A DNA stretch of 23,943 nt, from contig CAAFXO010000025.1 of assembly GCA_900766975.1 (NCBI GenBank), positions 1 through 23,943 of the forward strand, in the 5' to 3' direction. Below are positions 10,301 through 15,048 of this stretch, piece by piece. The number at the start of each line of letters is the position of its first letter. Within the stretch, counting starts at the first letter, position 1. The notes under the pieces are model-generated. The model was not told the origin of the DNA. It was given only the letters and a program-made list of their open reading frames with translations, and searched no databases. The stretch comes from Bacteroidales bacterium. GTDB taxonomy: Bacteria; Bacteroidota; Bacteroidia; Bacteroidales; Muribaculaceae. Both the position numbers and the translations under genes were made by a program.

Positions 10301-10853
10301 AGATCGCAGCTTCGAATATCCGACTGTTGTCGCTTCTTCAAGCTATAATGCCGCTCCTCTGAGAGAAGAGGCTTCGGGTGTATTCACTCCGATCGACTAT
10401 CATATCTATCCTACCAATATGTGTATCGTAGCATCAATCTTGTGGGAAGGCTCGCCTGCTATCGGCTATGAAGTCGGCGTATTCGATGACACTGACTGCC
10501 GCACTGTCGAGTTTACCGACGATGAGGGCTATGCTTACTTCACCGTACCCGGCGACGAATCTGCAACATTGTACTTCAAGATGGCTCGTGATGGCGAGAT
10601 CTTTGTCTCCGAAGTAACTCTGACATACGTAGAGGATGCTCTGATCGGCACTCACCGTTCACCCCTCGTATTGGAGTTCGGCGACACTACTCGCATCGAT
10701 AGCCTGAATGCTGAGGATAGATATGACTCGAGATGGTATACTGTCGATGGTATCAGCTTGATCTGCCAGCCGACAGAAGCCGGAGTATACCTCTGCCGCA
10801 CATTCGACAAGAAGACACAGACCGTCACCACCCGCAAGGTAGTGATCAAATAA
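1323..10853 (+). CDS. Giant secreted LamG/fibronectin/Ig-like multidomain protein, probable T9SS cargo
   Basis: 3176 residues. I chose the ATG at 1323 because the A-rich stretch before it is typical of Bacteroidota starts. The upstream in-frame ATG at 1263 lies inside an inverted-repeat arm and would add 20 polar residues. A long basic N-region is followed by a hydrophobic core (about 36-46) and a likely signal-peptidase I site after SYAA (about 52). Modules in order: a unique N-domain; fibronectin-III-like repeats (about 340-413, 440-536, 538-626); LamG 1 (about 673-887); carboxypeptidase-regulatory-like segments (about 903-1037); a long unassigned middle; a CARDB-like part (about 1838-1935); LamG 2 and 3 (about 2133-2323, 2332-2510) inside an SbsA-type Ig-like fold; a BACON-like module (about 2618-2713); two GWNW modules (near 2844 and 2929); and a C-terminal tail (about 3133-3176, YTVDGISL to KVVIK) that resembles a T9SS sorting domain. 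The likely role is adhesion or glycan binding at the surface, which is inference. No catalytic domain was recognised. Confidence 0.85.
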   Translation: MNYKLLPKEHPPRMVDVLRPPTRQRQRGAFSVVLKSMLLLLLAFVSQQSYAAFDFETTSYHIMAWQPTVEKPNMQIALCFYDTNGLDSFFLHDATEGDIEGPAVYVDGKYICSPHWELSWPGHNNTGDSDGLEDQRGNNGWWGSTYTKVIDGVTYTVKFWDPGKNNGRFYVTMHVFIDKFRVDHQYTVTVKGYWKTNNSGTKLVSRDFKFNSIPNPFKEDTFSTAFSDYQTALLNGSLNTSYKNRVSVSHEYPGNLVDGEYQYVDPSNFSNSVEYNKGTAEVKDMAYKVDTSCPNYGPHKVYLQHSIYVPAGTYPEATVWSGHEIDLQDFMRAEDFYASTDKWKKQVTLNWGISNLENQFTTGSFSLYRTPVDDPDAKVLVADKVLTSTRKYVDDVPEYDKKYRYEIAFMPKDIPDGVRIERLVQSLDTVIKREFRITVDTIVEGETSIKLSWQTEPYKGSLPFSYNIMRYSTESGEWEQVGTKSLTTQNDIKFSHTDTQDLSRCSSYSYKIQATLFDGFLASSDSTKRVQLAGLSKVSSVTTSKGDYQGMVKVSWEAKQIDSNPTKYELFRRVKGTENWASIYKVSGTNTYYNYEDNTAQPGLYYDYKVVSTASCGTNESSVYETDEGFCRATGIVSGRITYGTGTAVKDARVTLLKNSENESDASQFYAVSTSGAGDGLFLDLNGKTLNEKFNNKDFSVQMLVRPNDEQSGSSPMFFDLGNQLSLSLGELTEQGYKVVLSQGDKSEVTDITLPAREYTSLTLSVSKNNKALITAINKLDSVRVSKEITLSAINFSESAKSGICMGGSYTLNTDHAFSGYIDEMRVYSGKALTNAEILKNYNRMLAGTEDGLYAYWPVDEGINNQTYAYDYSKTSGVANGNHARFGVVKTDITNSVVPESTQLSLFSYTDEQGNFVIRGVPFSGDGTNYMVVPTLGIHEFSPQYSTRYVSSSSLVHSGVDFSDVSSFPVSGYVIYDNTDYPVEGCNFYIDGNICSKDGKLVTSAADGTFTISVPIGDHFIEVKKDGHVFASNGRYPADSNETGERVTFEKAVKNLEFVDQTLVNFSGRVVGGSTEGEKPLGFGQSENNIGITEITLTPNNSKYRLNVVKKLNGTTYSYEDNTETLPVKSASQAINSRSWRGANDFNARIYVQTDSLTGEFSAMIPPLSYKLESMIVKANGKSVGDPTSVDMSNAMVQYKDSIEHDNGWVESYNYNYGLKHAYHSEPSFIVTQADKVDGSFGIDTYSISDAEGTIDINDIYSVAADGTVTYKYGGAVYESLSSYIFDIEAFEEYVNEDVKGSPVKYHVPLKDLEVTIANELSAEQLVYAIDNNVGKPAGTLVEMTNNTLMLDSIGKARYVWKAGLPNITPPYTRTISMYYDIEGRTYEWSKNGMPCIVLGAMPTGNNFVTAGPDMLDMILRDPPGTLSSAEWTSGTITSRSKLSGNVTDSETDIIAHLSFGPEITTETGFGVSVEQESKVVAELDLGTKITKNIESANTWSQQISAIKTIATSGEPEYVGANGDVFVGTSNNLVFGKAREVNFHRVNASSDEVSLDLADIMTTGIEYKTAFAYTAYYIENTLIPNLRALRDNHLQTVTSVDGQDNPGNNPIYLTTLSRDDKRFGSNNHDTKVWGDQASAGPSSDGPSYRMIVPKDETKCYEDSVLWCNTQIENWEHYLRLNEQEKVDAHRKKEHTLKENVSFDSGSSVTHTYEQEESNGTTYDCTLVACAHVGAQTGYQWNKVGLVGHVETVSGGGSHNANEEVETKLSSFSYTLQEEGDDDALSVDIYNYGAYAPIFRTIAGQTSGPYEGEVRTKYLDREEVIMEATMQIEVPDIDVVEPLVVNVPTGQPANFRLMLSNKSEIDEDVYYKLLMIDESNPHGANISIDGHPLTDNRVIKIPGGQTIEKALQLTQTNLGVLDYDSIGIVLASQSQYDPTSIWEQIADTVYISAKFVPSSSAVTMKLDHTTLNTLLGNDAELNISFSQFDRNYNNLKAFRLQYLKQGDLSWTTFHEYVLRDEDKTQNNEYLPESATVNYKFVMKDYADGNYTFRVLSVATYGNEEVYNQSEEIAVIKDMARPQPLGVPQPTDGILNAGEEISIQYNENIQKGMLTNMANFRVTGVLNGATVQHDVALDMASDDSSAATEADIMLSNHDFSIDAWINVTGEGTILSHGNGTKKLEIGTDAQGHLTMGIGGNTYTSTGVMPKNKWIYLTTSYKAGAEPLLNAAYAYDSTTVTLFDDTPANAYEGLGRLSIGSANATGAIHELTLWDEAHDLVTALLNKSQSKRPSTPHLIGYWKMNEGEGTVITDYARNRHMKMAAETWKIDNENKAIDLDGTSHLDIKTASVAPLASDNCAIELWMRAGEQSGAAEVFHSGEVELWIDSEGKLQLSSLGVDYAAGSESILDNAWHHVALNVLRTGHVSVYVDGKRTLYTAASNIGQTGSDRLIIGARRSNGSETMYSYDRMLKGSIDEVRLWNATLSADLIKERRKTRLSGDEGGLVAYYPFETKVLGSENQIVTEGSAKDLMNEENIAIYESAHGFTYTDESPALRASQTETNVNFTFTASDDKVVINIVEPAADIEGCTLHFTAQSVQDLNGNRSLPVSWSAFVNCNELTWDNSSISISKHVDETGYVDASFTNNGGTQQIWTLSNIPAWLSADIEEGVAEPLTTTTIRFDVAPGVAIGTYEETLYLTGNDDLMSPLTVRLVVTGDVPTWSVNPADFECSMNLVGTLSILGEPTNDPEDLVAVFIDGECRGVTKPVYSSRYDNYFVMLDIYGNFEDAGKPVVFYAYDYSTGTKYPDLSTSQEITFRDNQVYGNFASPILLNAIDLIEQTRDLVQGWNWVSFYVHAEDMGVDKIFSPVAANTDIVKNQSEFVTMEDGVVFGKPFEVNNHSMYQVRMTNPQTLNVIGKRLTTEQRTITLQPGWNWIAYNSMQKVSLGDALAGMNPQNGDLIKAQRGFAMYDGYEWNGSLKALTPGQGYMLQSTTTEDRSFEYPTVVASSSYNAAPLREEASGVFTPIDYHIYPTNMCIVASILWEGSPAIGYEVGVFDDTDCRTVEFTDDEGYAYFTVPGDESATLYFKMARDGEIFVSEVTLTYVEDALIGTHRSPLVLEFGDTTRIDSLNAEDRYDSRWYTVDGISLICQPTEAGVYLCRTFDKKTQTVTTRKVVIK

Positions 10854-10859
10854 AATCCC

Positions 10860-10938
10860 ATCTTGAGCGGAATCCCCCGATTCCGCTCAAGATCCAAAAA
10901 AGGAGTCCGAACCATCCGGGGTCGGACTCCTCTTTTTT
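10860..10938 (+). terminator. Double-hairpin terminator after the giant gene
   Basis: Hairpin 1 has perfect 15-bp arms (10860-10874 and 10879-10893, ATCTTGAGCGGAATC) around a CCCC loop, seven bases after the stop codon. Hairpin 2 has 10-bp arms AGGAGTCCGA (10901-10910) and TCGGACTCCT (10922-10931), is preceded by an A-run and followed directly by a C and seven T residues. This is a classical intrinsic terminator. The A-run on the other side means it could also stop minus-strand transcription. Confidence 0.85.
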
Positions 10939-10967
10939 TGTTGGGTTATTGGAGTGGGTTATTGGGT

Positions 10968-11041
10968 GAGCGCGTTCCTTAAATTTTTGGGGCTAAAAGT
11001 TACCTATGCTCTACGACCCCAAAAATTTAAGGAACGCGCTC
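10968..11041. repeat. Perfect 25-bp inverted repeat (AGAGCGCG family, copies 2 and 3)
   Basis: The arms 10968-10992 and 11017-11041 are exact reverse complements (left arm begins GAGCGCGTTCCTTAA and ends TTTTTGGGG) around a 24-nt spacer. The right arm continues outward into TAAATTC, as copy 7 at 14989 does. Inside the spacer, CTACGA beside the right arm corresponds to the TCGTAG that follows copy 8 at 23866. The region from 10939 to 11247 contains no gene; between the terminator and this element GGGTTATTGG occurs twice (10943-10952, 10956-10965). It could be a transcribed hairpin, a REP/BIME-like unit or a tiny MITE-like element. Confidence 0.8.
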
Positions 11042-11150
11042 TAAATTCATACGTCACAATAAAAATTACTATCAAAAGCAAAAGTAGCAAAAAGTCTCTA
11101 TTTCTAAATAAAATGTTTCTTGTTTTATATTTAGTCTGGTTTTATTGTCA

Positions 11151-11158
11151 TATCTTTG
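11151..11158 (+). promoter_or_regulatory. Bacteroidota -7 promoter element for the L,D-transpeptidase gene
   Basis: TATCTTTG matches the TAnnTTTG -7 consensus of Bacteroides promoters. The -33 position (around 11128) is only a weak TTT-rich match. Transcription starting near 11165 would give a leader of about 83 nt that carries the tandem GGGCGCG repeat. An eight-codon ATG-to-TAG frame (11182-11208) is present in this leader; nothing shows that it is translated. Confidence 0.55.
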
Positions 11159-11203
11159 CAAGCGGATAGGGTGGCGTTATTATGTATTGGGCGATGTTAT
11201 TAA

Positions 11204-11240
11204 CTTAGGGCGCGTAGCTTAGGGCGCGTTCTCCTAAATT
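11204..11240. repeat. Dispersed AGAGCGCG repeat, copy 4 (degenerate), with tandem duplication
   Basis: CTTAGGGCGCGT occurs at 11204-11215 and again at 11218-11229 (period 14). The second copy continues as TCTCCTAAATTTTTTG, a degenerate match to GTTCCTTAAATTTTTG of the repeat family. It ends about eight bases before the GTG start of the next gene, so it forms the distal part of that gene's leader. Confidence 0.55.
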
Positions 11241-11247
11241 TTTTGAA

Positions 11248-12225
11248 GTGAGACGTTCATATCTTTTACTTTCTATCATCCTCCTCGCGGCCGGAGTGAT
11301 TTCGATGGTGTCCTGTTCGGGACATCGTCAGGAGTCGGCTCAGGATTCCATTGCTTCGACCGACACGACAGCCTCGACCGACACGACAACGACTATCCCC
11401 GAGGATAGTGTGACAGCAGCGGCAGATACGCTGCCTGATCCGCCGGAGCGCTTGGATCATGTGCCGCAAGATGTCATCGCCCTCTTCGAGCAGGAGGGGC
11501 ATCGCGATGAATATATGTCGGGAGTTATCGCCGAGATCGCCAAATCATCACCATCATACGCTCGCCGATTGGTGAGCAGTCCCCATTCTCGCTTTATCGT
11601 GGTGGATAAGGGGAGGATGAAGGTGATCCTCTATAATCGTTATGGCCATGAGATCGTGTCATACGGCATGGCATGTGCCCGCAATTATGGCACAAAGCGA
11701 GGCAAGGCTGACTGCCGCACTCCGGAGGGCTTCTTCTCGGTGCAGGGGATTTACGACAGCACCGATTGGCTCTTTACCGACGATAATGGACGGACGTCGA
11801 AGAAGAAGGGGCAGTTCGGACCTCGCTTTATCCGTCTTGCCATCCCCACGACTACCCAAATCGGCATCCATGGCACTTGTGCTCCCGGTTCGATAGGGGG
11901 TAGGGTGAGCCATGGCTGTATCCGTCTCACTAATAAGAATATCCTCCAGCTCGTCAAATTAGTGAAGCCGGGCATGCCTGTGATCGTGATACCGGGTAAA
12001 CGCGACCGAGAGGTGAATCTTCAGGAGGGTAATAATATAGTCTCCTTCACCACATCATCGAAATATGCCATCCCCGACGAAGAGCGTCGCCGCATCTTGG
12101 CATCGATCGAGCCCGACACCATCGCCACGGAAGTGAAAGAAAAGATAGAAGCGCCGACCGACAGCGTCATATCGCAGCCTGCTGACACCAAAGCCATCCC
12201 GGCAGCAGAGCCGATAGCAGAATAG
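11248..12225 (+). CDS. L,D-transpeptidase (YkuD) lipoprotein
   Basis: 325 residues. GTG at 11248 is the only start that leaves an intact export signal: an in-frame TAG lies at 11215 and no ATG precedes the signal. Residues 1-23 form a lipoprotein signal ending MVSC (Cys23), followed by a Thr/Asp/Ser-rich linker (about 30-65). The catalytic domain (about 110-250) carries the family's HG...SHGCIRL pattern with His208, His222 and nucleophile Cys224. Such enzymes form 3-3 peptidoglycan cross-links or attach proteins to peptidoglycan using a periplasmic tetrapeptide donor; which reaction applies here cannot be told. An acidic/Pro/Ala-rich tail follows. The gene is monocistronic, with a Bacteroidota -7 element upstream and a hairpin shared with the convergent gene downstream. 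Confidence 0.9.
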   Translation: MRRSYLLLSIILLAAGVISMVSCSGHRQESAQDSIASTDTTASTDTTTTIPEDSVTAAADTLPDPPERLDHVPQDVIALFEQEGHRDEYMSGVIAEIAKSSPSYARRLVSSPHSRFIVVDKGRMKVILYNRYGHEIVSYGMACARNYGTKRGKADCRTPEGFFSVQGIYDSTDWLFTDDNGRTSKKKGQFGPRFIRLAIPTTTQIGIHGTCAPGSIGGRVSHGCIRLTNKNILQLVKLVKPGMPVIVIPGKRDREVNLQEGNNIVSFTTSSKYAIPDEERRRILASIEPDTIATEVKEKIEAPTDSVISQPADTKAIPAAEPIAE

Positions 12226-12235
12226 AGCGCTCTAA
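12223..12235. repeat. Dispersed AGAGCGCG repeat, copy 5 (palindromic form, overlaps stop codon)
   Basis: TAGAGCGCTCTAA: the 10-bp palindrome AGAGCGCTCT (12224-12233) overlaps the TAG stop codon (12223-12225) of the L,D-transpeptidase gene. Confidence 0.55.
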
Positions 12236-12283
12236 GCCCTCTACATACGATAGAATGCCGTCAACAGAATAGTCATTTAAAGC

Positions 12284-12323
12284 AATAGGGTGTACCAATC
12301 CAAGTCGATTGATACACCCTATT
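12284..12323. terminator. Bidirectional hairpin between convergent genes
   Basis: AATAGGGTGTA (12284-12294) is the exact reverse complement of TACACCCTATT (12313-12323). An inner CAATC/GATTG pair extends the stem around a CAAGTC loop. It lies between the convergent L,D-transpeptidase and lipoprotein genes and probably ends both transcripts, although T-runs are short. Confidence 0.65.
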
Positions 12324-12341
12324 CAGATATGAGATATAGTA

Positions 12342-13100
12342 CTAAAGACCATTGTAGGTTGTGCCGTTGGCGATCTTGCGAACGCGCACGTAGTAGGAGT
12401 TCCAGGTGCTGGCGATATAATACTCCTTGCCGTAAGGCTTAACGACTTGAACACGAACATCTTTCGAGGTCTGCGAACCGGAATATTTCACACGCAGAGT
12501 GATCACGGTGCCGTTGAGCAGTTCGGAATCTTCGAAGGGAACATTGTCTACGTAAGTCTCGACGGTATAAGGCTTGGTGGGGTTATAACCATTTTCAGGA
12601 GAAGCACCCTTAAGGAAGGCAGCCACCTGGTATGGGCGAGCATAGTTGGGATCGGTGCTGGTGAAGAGCTCTTTGAGTCGATCCTTGAGGTCGGGAGTGA
12701 TGGTGGAGGGAGTGGCGACCTCTTCAAGGCATTTCAAGCCGACGGTAGCGCCACGCTGGTTGTACATCTCCATAGCCACAAGCACCAGAGCAGCTGCACC
12801 CTGAGGAGTTCCGCCGATCTGGCTTTGCAGATCCTTGAAATCGGCATACGAACCGGGGATGCCGCTAAGTTGAACGCTTGACTCCTCGCCTGCTGTCCAT
12901 GTAGTGGTATTGATATCGCCAACGATGGTGCCGCTGACCGGTATTGACTCCTCCGGCTTGACATTGCCGCCGGTCTGGGATGTAGAACCACCATTGTCGC
13001 CGCCGGGGTTATCCTTATCGTCATCGCCACAAGAGGTCGTGCCGCAAGACACGAACGTAGCGATAAGTGCCATCACGAAAAATGATTTCAGTTTCTTCAT
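12342..13100 (-). CDS. Lipoprotein of unknown function
   Basis: 252 residues. The N-terminus is a lipoprotein signal with two candidate lipid-anchor cysteines, Cys19 (FVSC) and Cys24 (TTSC). An acidic GDDDKD stretch and a Gly/Asn/Ser-rich linker to about residue 50 follow. Acidic residues just after the cysteine are known to direct Bacteroidota lipoproteins to the cell surface, so surface display is likely. The mature part (about 75-252) has a helical stretch rich in Ala and Leu, then a beta-rich C-terminal half ending in NGTTYNGL. I do not recognise the family. The gene is convergent with the L,D-transpeptidase gene and divergent from the ATPase gene across a 444-bp repeat-rich gap, so no partner is implied. 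Confidence 0.8.
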   Translation of the reverse strand: MKKLKSFFVMALIATFVSCGTTSCGDDDKDNPGGDNGGSTSQTGGNVKPEESIPVSGTIVGDINTTTWTAGEESSVQLSGIPGSYADFKDLQSQIGGTPQGAAALVLVAMEMYNQRGATVGLKCLEEVATPSTITPDLKDRLKELFTSTDPNYARPYQVAAFLKGASPENGYNPTKPYTVETYVDNVPFEDSELLNGTVITLRVKYSGSQTSKDVRVQVVKPYGKEYYIASTWNSYYVRVRKIANGTTYNGL

Positions 13101-13129
13101 AACAATTAATTTTTTAGATTATTCTGCGG

Positions 13130-13137
13130 TAAAATTA
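13130..13137 (-). promoter_or_regulatory. Possible -7 element of the 12342-13100 lipoprotein gene
   Basis: On the minus strand TAATTTTA (one mismatch to TAnnTTTG) lies 29 bp upstream of the start codon and is followed by CCGCA. TAATTTTACCGCA is almost the same as TAATTTTGCCGCA on the plus strand at 13489-13501, upstream of the divergent ATPase gene, so the two promoter regions share a motif. No -33 TTTG at the proper spacing was found. Confidence 0.35.
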
Positions 13138-13298
13138 TGAAATGGCAAGAAAAGAAAGTATCAAATGAGAAACATAAAATTTCAATCAAAGAACAAAATA
13201 GCCTATTCCCCACCTTGTGCAACAAAAAATTACCGCCCATGATAGAAAATGTCAAATCCCGGCGCAATAAAGCGAGTCCCTTCTATGGTATCGGCGTA

Positions 13299-13316
13299 TT
13301 AAGAGCGCGTTCCCTC
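13299..13316. repeat. Dispersed AGAGCGCG repeat, copy 6
   Basis: TTAAGAGCGCGTTCCCTC lies in the 444-bp gap between the divergent lipoprotein and ATPase genes. It matches TAAGAGCGCGTTCCTT of copy 8 apart from the last two bases. Confidence 0.65.
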
Positions 13317-13343
13317 ACAAAAAATTCAAATTAGCAAGAGAAA

Positions 13344-13470
13344 AGCCACTTATTCCGTTTTTTTGAGGATAAAAAATAGCCACTTATTCCGTTTTTTAGA
13401 GGGTAAAAACAGCCACTTATTCCGTTTTGTGCTTCTTGTTTTGCCGCAATGGGGTAGAAATAGCCATTTT
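13344..13470. repeat. Tandem repeats of AGCCACTTATTCCGTTTT
   Basis: Three perfect 18-nt copies lie at 13344-13361, 13378-13395 and 13411-13428 (periods 34 and 33), each separated by a 15-16-nt A/G-rich spacer such as GAGGATAAAAAAT. A degenerate fourth copy, AGCCATTTTCGG, begins at 13462. Together with copy 6 of the dispersed repeat this fills most of the gene-free stretch 13101-13544. It could be a set of regulator binding sites or a slippage-prone tandem array. Confidence 0.8.
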
Positions 13471-13536
13471 CGGTAAAATAAGAGCTGATAATTTTGCCGC
13501 AATCTATATTTTTACTATCTTTGTGGTAAAATAAGA
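13439..13536. repeat. Two 45-nt cassettes with identical ends and different cores
   Basis: TTTTGCCGCAAT (13439-13450 and 13492-13503) and GGTAAAATAAGA (13472-13483 and 13525-13536) flank two cores of exactly 21 nt that differ from each other. The first core contains the degenerate AGCCATTTTC copy; the second contains the TATCTTTG promoter element of the ATPase gene. Period 53 bp. Confidence 0.75.
13493..13523 (+). promoter_or_regulatory. Bacteroidota promoter of the ATPase gene
   Basis: TTTG (13493-13496), a 19-nt spacer and TATCTTTG (13516-13523) match the -33/-7 promoter of Bacteroides. Transcription would start near 13530, only about 15 nt before the ATG at 13545. A second -7-like site, TAATTTTG, lies at 13489-13496. 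Confidence 0.75.
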
Positions 13537-13544
13537 TTATAATT

Positions 13545-14987
13545 ATGGCCCAAATCATAATAGGAAGAAGTAAAGAGCAGCAGGAACTTATAGATATCTA
13601 TAACTCCGGGAGGCCGGAATTTGTCGTAGTGCAAGGAAGGCGCCGAGTAGGTAAGACTTACTTGGTAAGGGAGCTGTTTGAGGGAAAAATGACATTCTAT
13701 CATACCGGTCTATCGCCGGCTGAGATATCTCCAGAAGCGGGGGGATTGATGAAATTGCAACTTGAGAGTTTCTATTCATCGCTTGTGAGATATGGCTATA
13801 ATGGTTCAGCACCTCACACATGGATAGAAGCCTTCGACAAATTAAGAGATCTATTGGAATCCAAGGGAGAGACGGAGCGACAAGTAGTGTTCATCGACGA
13901 ATTGCCATGGATGGATACGCCTCGATCATACTTTATTTCTGCCTTCGAACATTTTTGGAATGGTTGGGGATCCAGTCGGAGCAATCTGATGCTGATAGTA
14001 TGTGGCTCAGCCACATCATGGATCAACGATAAGATTATCAACAACAAAGGAGGGCTCTATAATCGATTGACAGCCGAAATCATCTTGATGCCATTCACCC
14101 TTGGAGAATGCGAGCAACTATACCGACATTTCGGGATATCCATGGATCGCTTCGACCAGTTGCAAGCTTATATGATATTAGGGGGTATACCTTATTACAT
14201 AATAATGATGGATAAGCGGCTCAGTCTTGCACAAAATGTCGACAATCTCTTTTTTGTCAAGAATGCAAAATTGAAAGATGAGTATTCGCGTCTCTTCCAC
14301 TCACTCTTCACCAATCCGGAGGATTATATGTCAGTAGTCAGCCTGTTAGGGAAAAAACGAATTGGGTATACGAGGAAAGAAATAGCAGAGAAGACGCAGA
14401 TAGCATACGGGGGAGGTCTGACCAATATACTGAAGGCTCTTGAAGCCGGATGTTTCATCGAGTCATATATACCCTACAAGGGGTCGCGACGAGATGTTTG
14501 CTATCGACTTGTCGATCCGTTTTGTCTCTTTTACACTCATTTCCTTGGAGAGAAAAGGAGCTCGGACCCTCACTTTTGGCAGAACAACTTGCTAATGCCG
14601 GCGCTGACGGCATGGCGAGGCTTTGCATTTGAGAATATCTGCACGCTTCATATTGACCAAATAAAGCGTGTGCTTGGGATAGGGGGAGTGTATACCGAAT
14701 GCTCATCATGGAAAAGCAAGGCCTCTGCAGATGCCGTACAGATTGACCTTGTGATAGACAGGGCAGATCATGTCGTGAATCTCTGCGAGATGAAGTATAC
14801 TGTCGGTGATTTCCGCATAGATAAGTCGTATGATGCCGATTTGCGTCGCAAGATTTCTACGTTTATTGAAGAGACACAATGTCGCAGTTCGGTGCATCTG
14901 ACATTAGTGACGACATACTCTTTGGAGCGCAATGAATATTCCGGCAGAGTGCAGAGTGTCATCACTATGGACGACTTGTTCAGCTAA
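13545..14987 (+). CDS. ATPase_2/DUF234 family ATPase with a PD-(D/E)XK-like C-terminal domain
   Basis: 480 residues. The N-terminal ATPase domain (about 1-230) has Walker A GRRRVGKT (31-38) and Walker B VVFIDE (Asp118, Glu119), as in the 'archaeal ATPase' STAND/AAA-like group (Pfam ATPase_2). A winged-helix-like middle (about 255-320) follows. The C-terminal DUF234-type part contains QIDLVID and LCEMKY, giving the Asp401, Glu415, Lys417 spacing of a PD-(D/E)XK nuclease fold. The family is abundant and multi-copy in Bacteroidales; its function is not settled and mobile or defence-related roles have been suggested. The gene starts directly after a strong promoter and repeat array and ends one base before copy 7 of the dispersed repeat, so it appears to be its own unit. 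Confidence 0.87.
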   Translation: MAQIIIGRSKEQQELIDIYNSGRPEFVVVQGRRRVGKTYLVRELFEGKMTFYHTGLSPAEISPEAGGLMKLQLESFYSSLVRYGYNGSAPHTWIEAFDKLRDLLESKGETERQVVFIDELPWMDTPRSYFISAFEHFWNGWGSSRSNLMLIVCGSATSWINDKIINNKGGLYNRLTAEIILMPFTLGECEQLYRHFGISMDRFDQLQAYMILGGIPYYIIMMDKRLSLAQNVDNLFFVKNAKLKDEYSRLFHSLFTNPEDYMSVVSLLGKKRIGYTRKEIAEKTQIAYGGGLTNILKALEAGCFIESYIPYKGSRRDVCYRLVDPFCLFYTHFLGEKRSSDPHFWQNNLLMPALTAWRGFAFENICTLHIDQIKRVLGIGGVYTECSSWKSKASADAVQIDLVIDRADHVVNLCEMKYTVGDFRIDKSYDADLRRKISTFIEETQCRSSVHLTLVTTYSLERNEYSGRVQSVITMDDLFS

Positions 14988-14988
14988 T

Positions 14989-15008
14989 AAGGAACGCGCT
15001 CTAAATTC
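14989..15008. repeat. Dispersed AGAGCGCG repeat, copy 7
   Basis: AAGGAACGCGCTCTAAATTC begins one base after the ATPase stop codon and lies 41 bp before the lrgA start. All 20 bases are identical to the outer part of the right arm of the inverted repeat and its flank (11029-11048), in the same orientation. Confidence 0.75.
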
Positions 15009-15048
15009 GTTCTTTTTTGATATTATAAGGTTGCTATTTTTTATTGTT

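Noticed and set aside
10968..11041. Invertible promoter switch
   Set aside because: The 24-nt spacer is too short to carry a promoter, and no recombinase gene is in the window. The degenerate copy at 11218 is too diverged to serve as a partner site.
10954..11169. 71-codon plus-strand frame across the inverted repeat
   Set aside because: It is made mainly of the repeat arms and A/T-rich DNA and has no recognisable protein features.
13344..13428. CRISPR array
   Set aside because: Only three full 18-nt repeats with 15-16-nt low-complexity spacers that resemble each other; no cas genes nearby.
13331..13558. Minus-strand frame of 75 codons with repeated NGISG peptides
   Set aside because: The peptide repetition is a direct result of the DNA tandem repeats, and the frame covers the ATPase promoter; no start context or homology.
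14932..15048. Upstream start of lrgA giving 165 residues
   Set aside because: It would overlap the ATPase gene and read through the dispersed repeat; the family length fits 126 residues from 15049.
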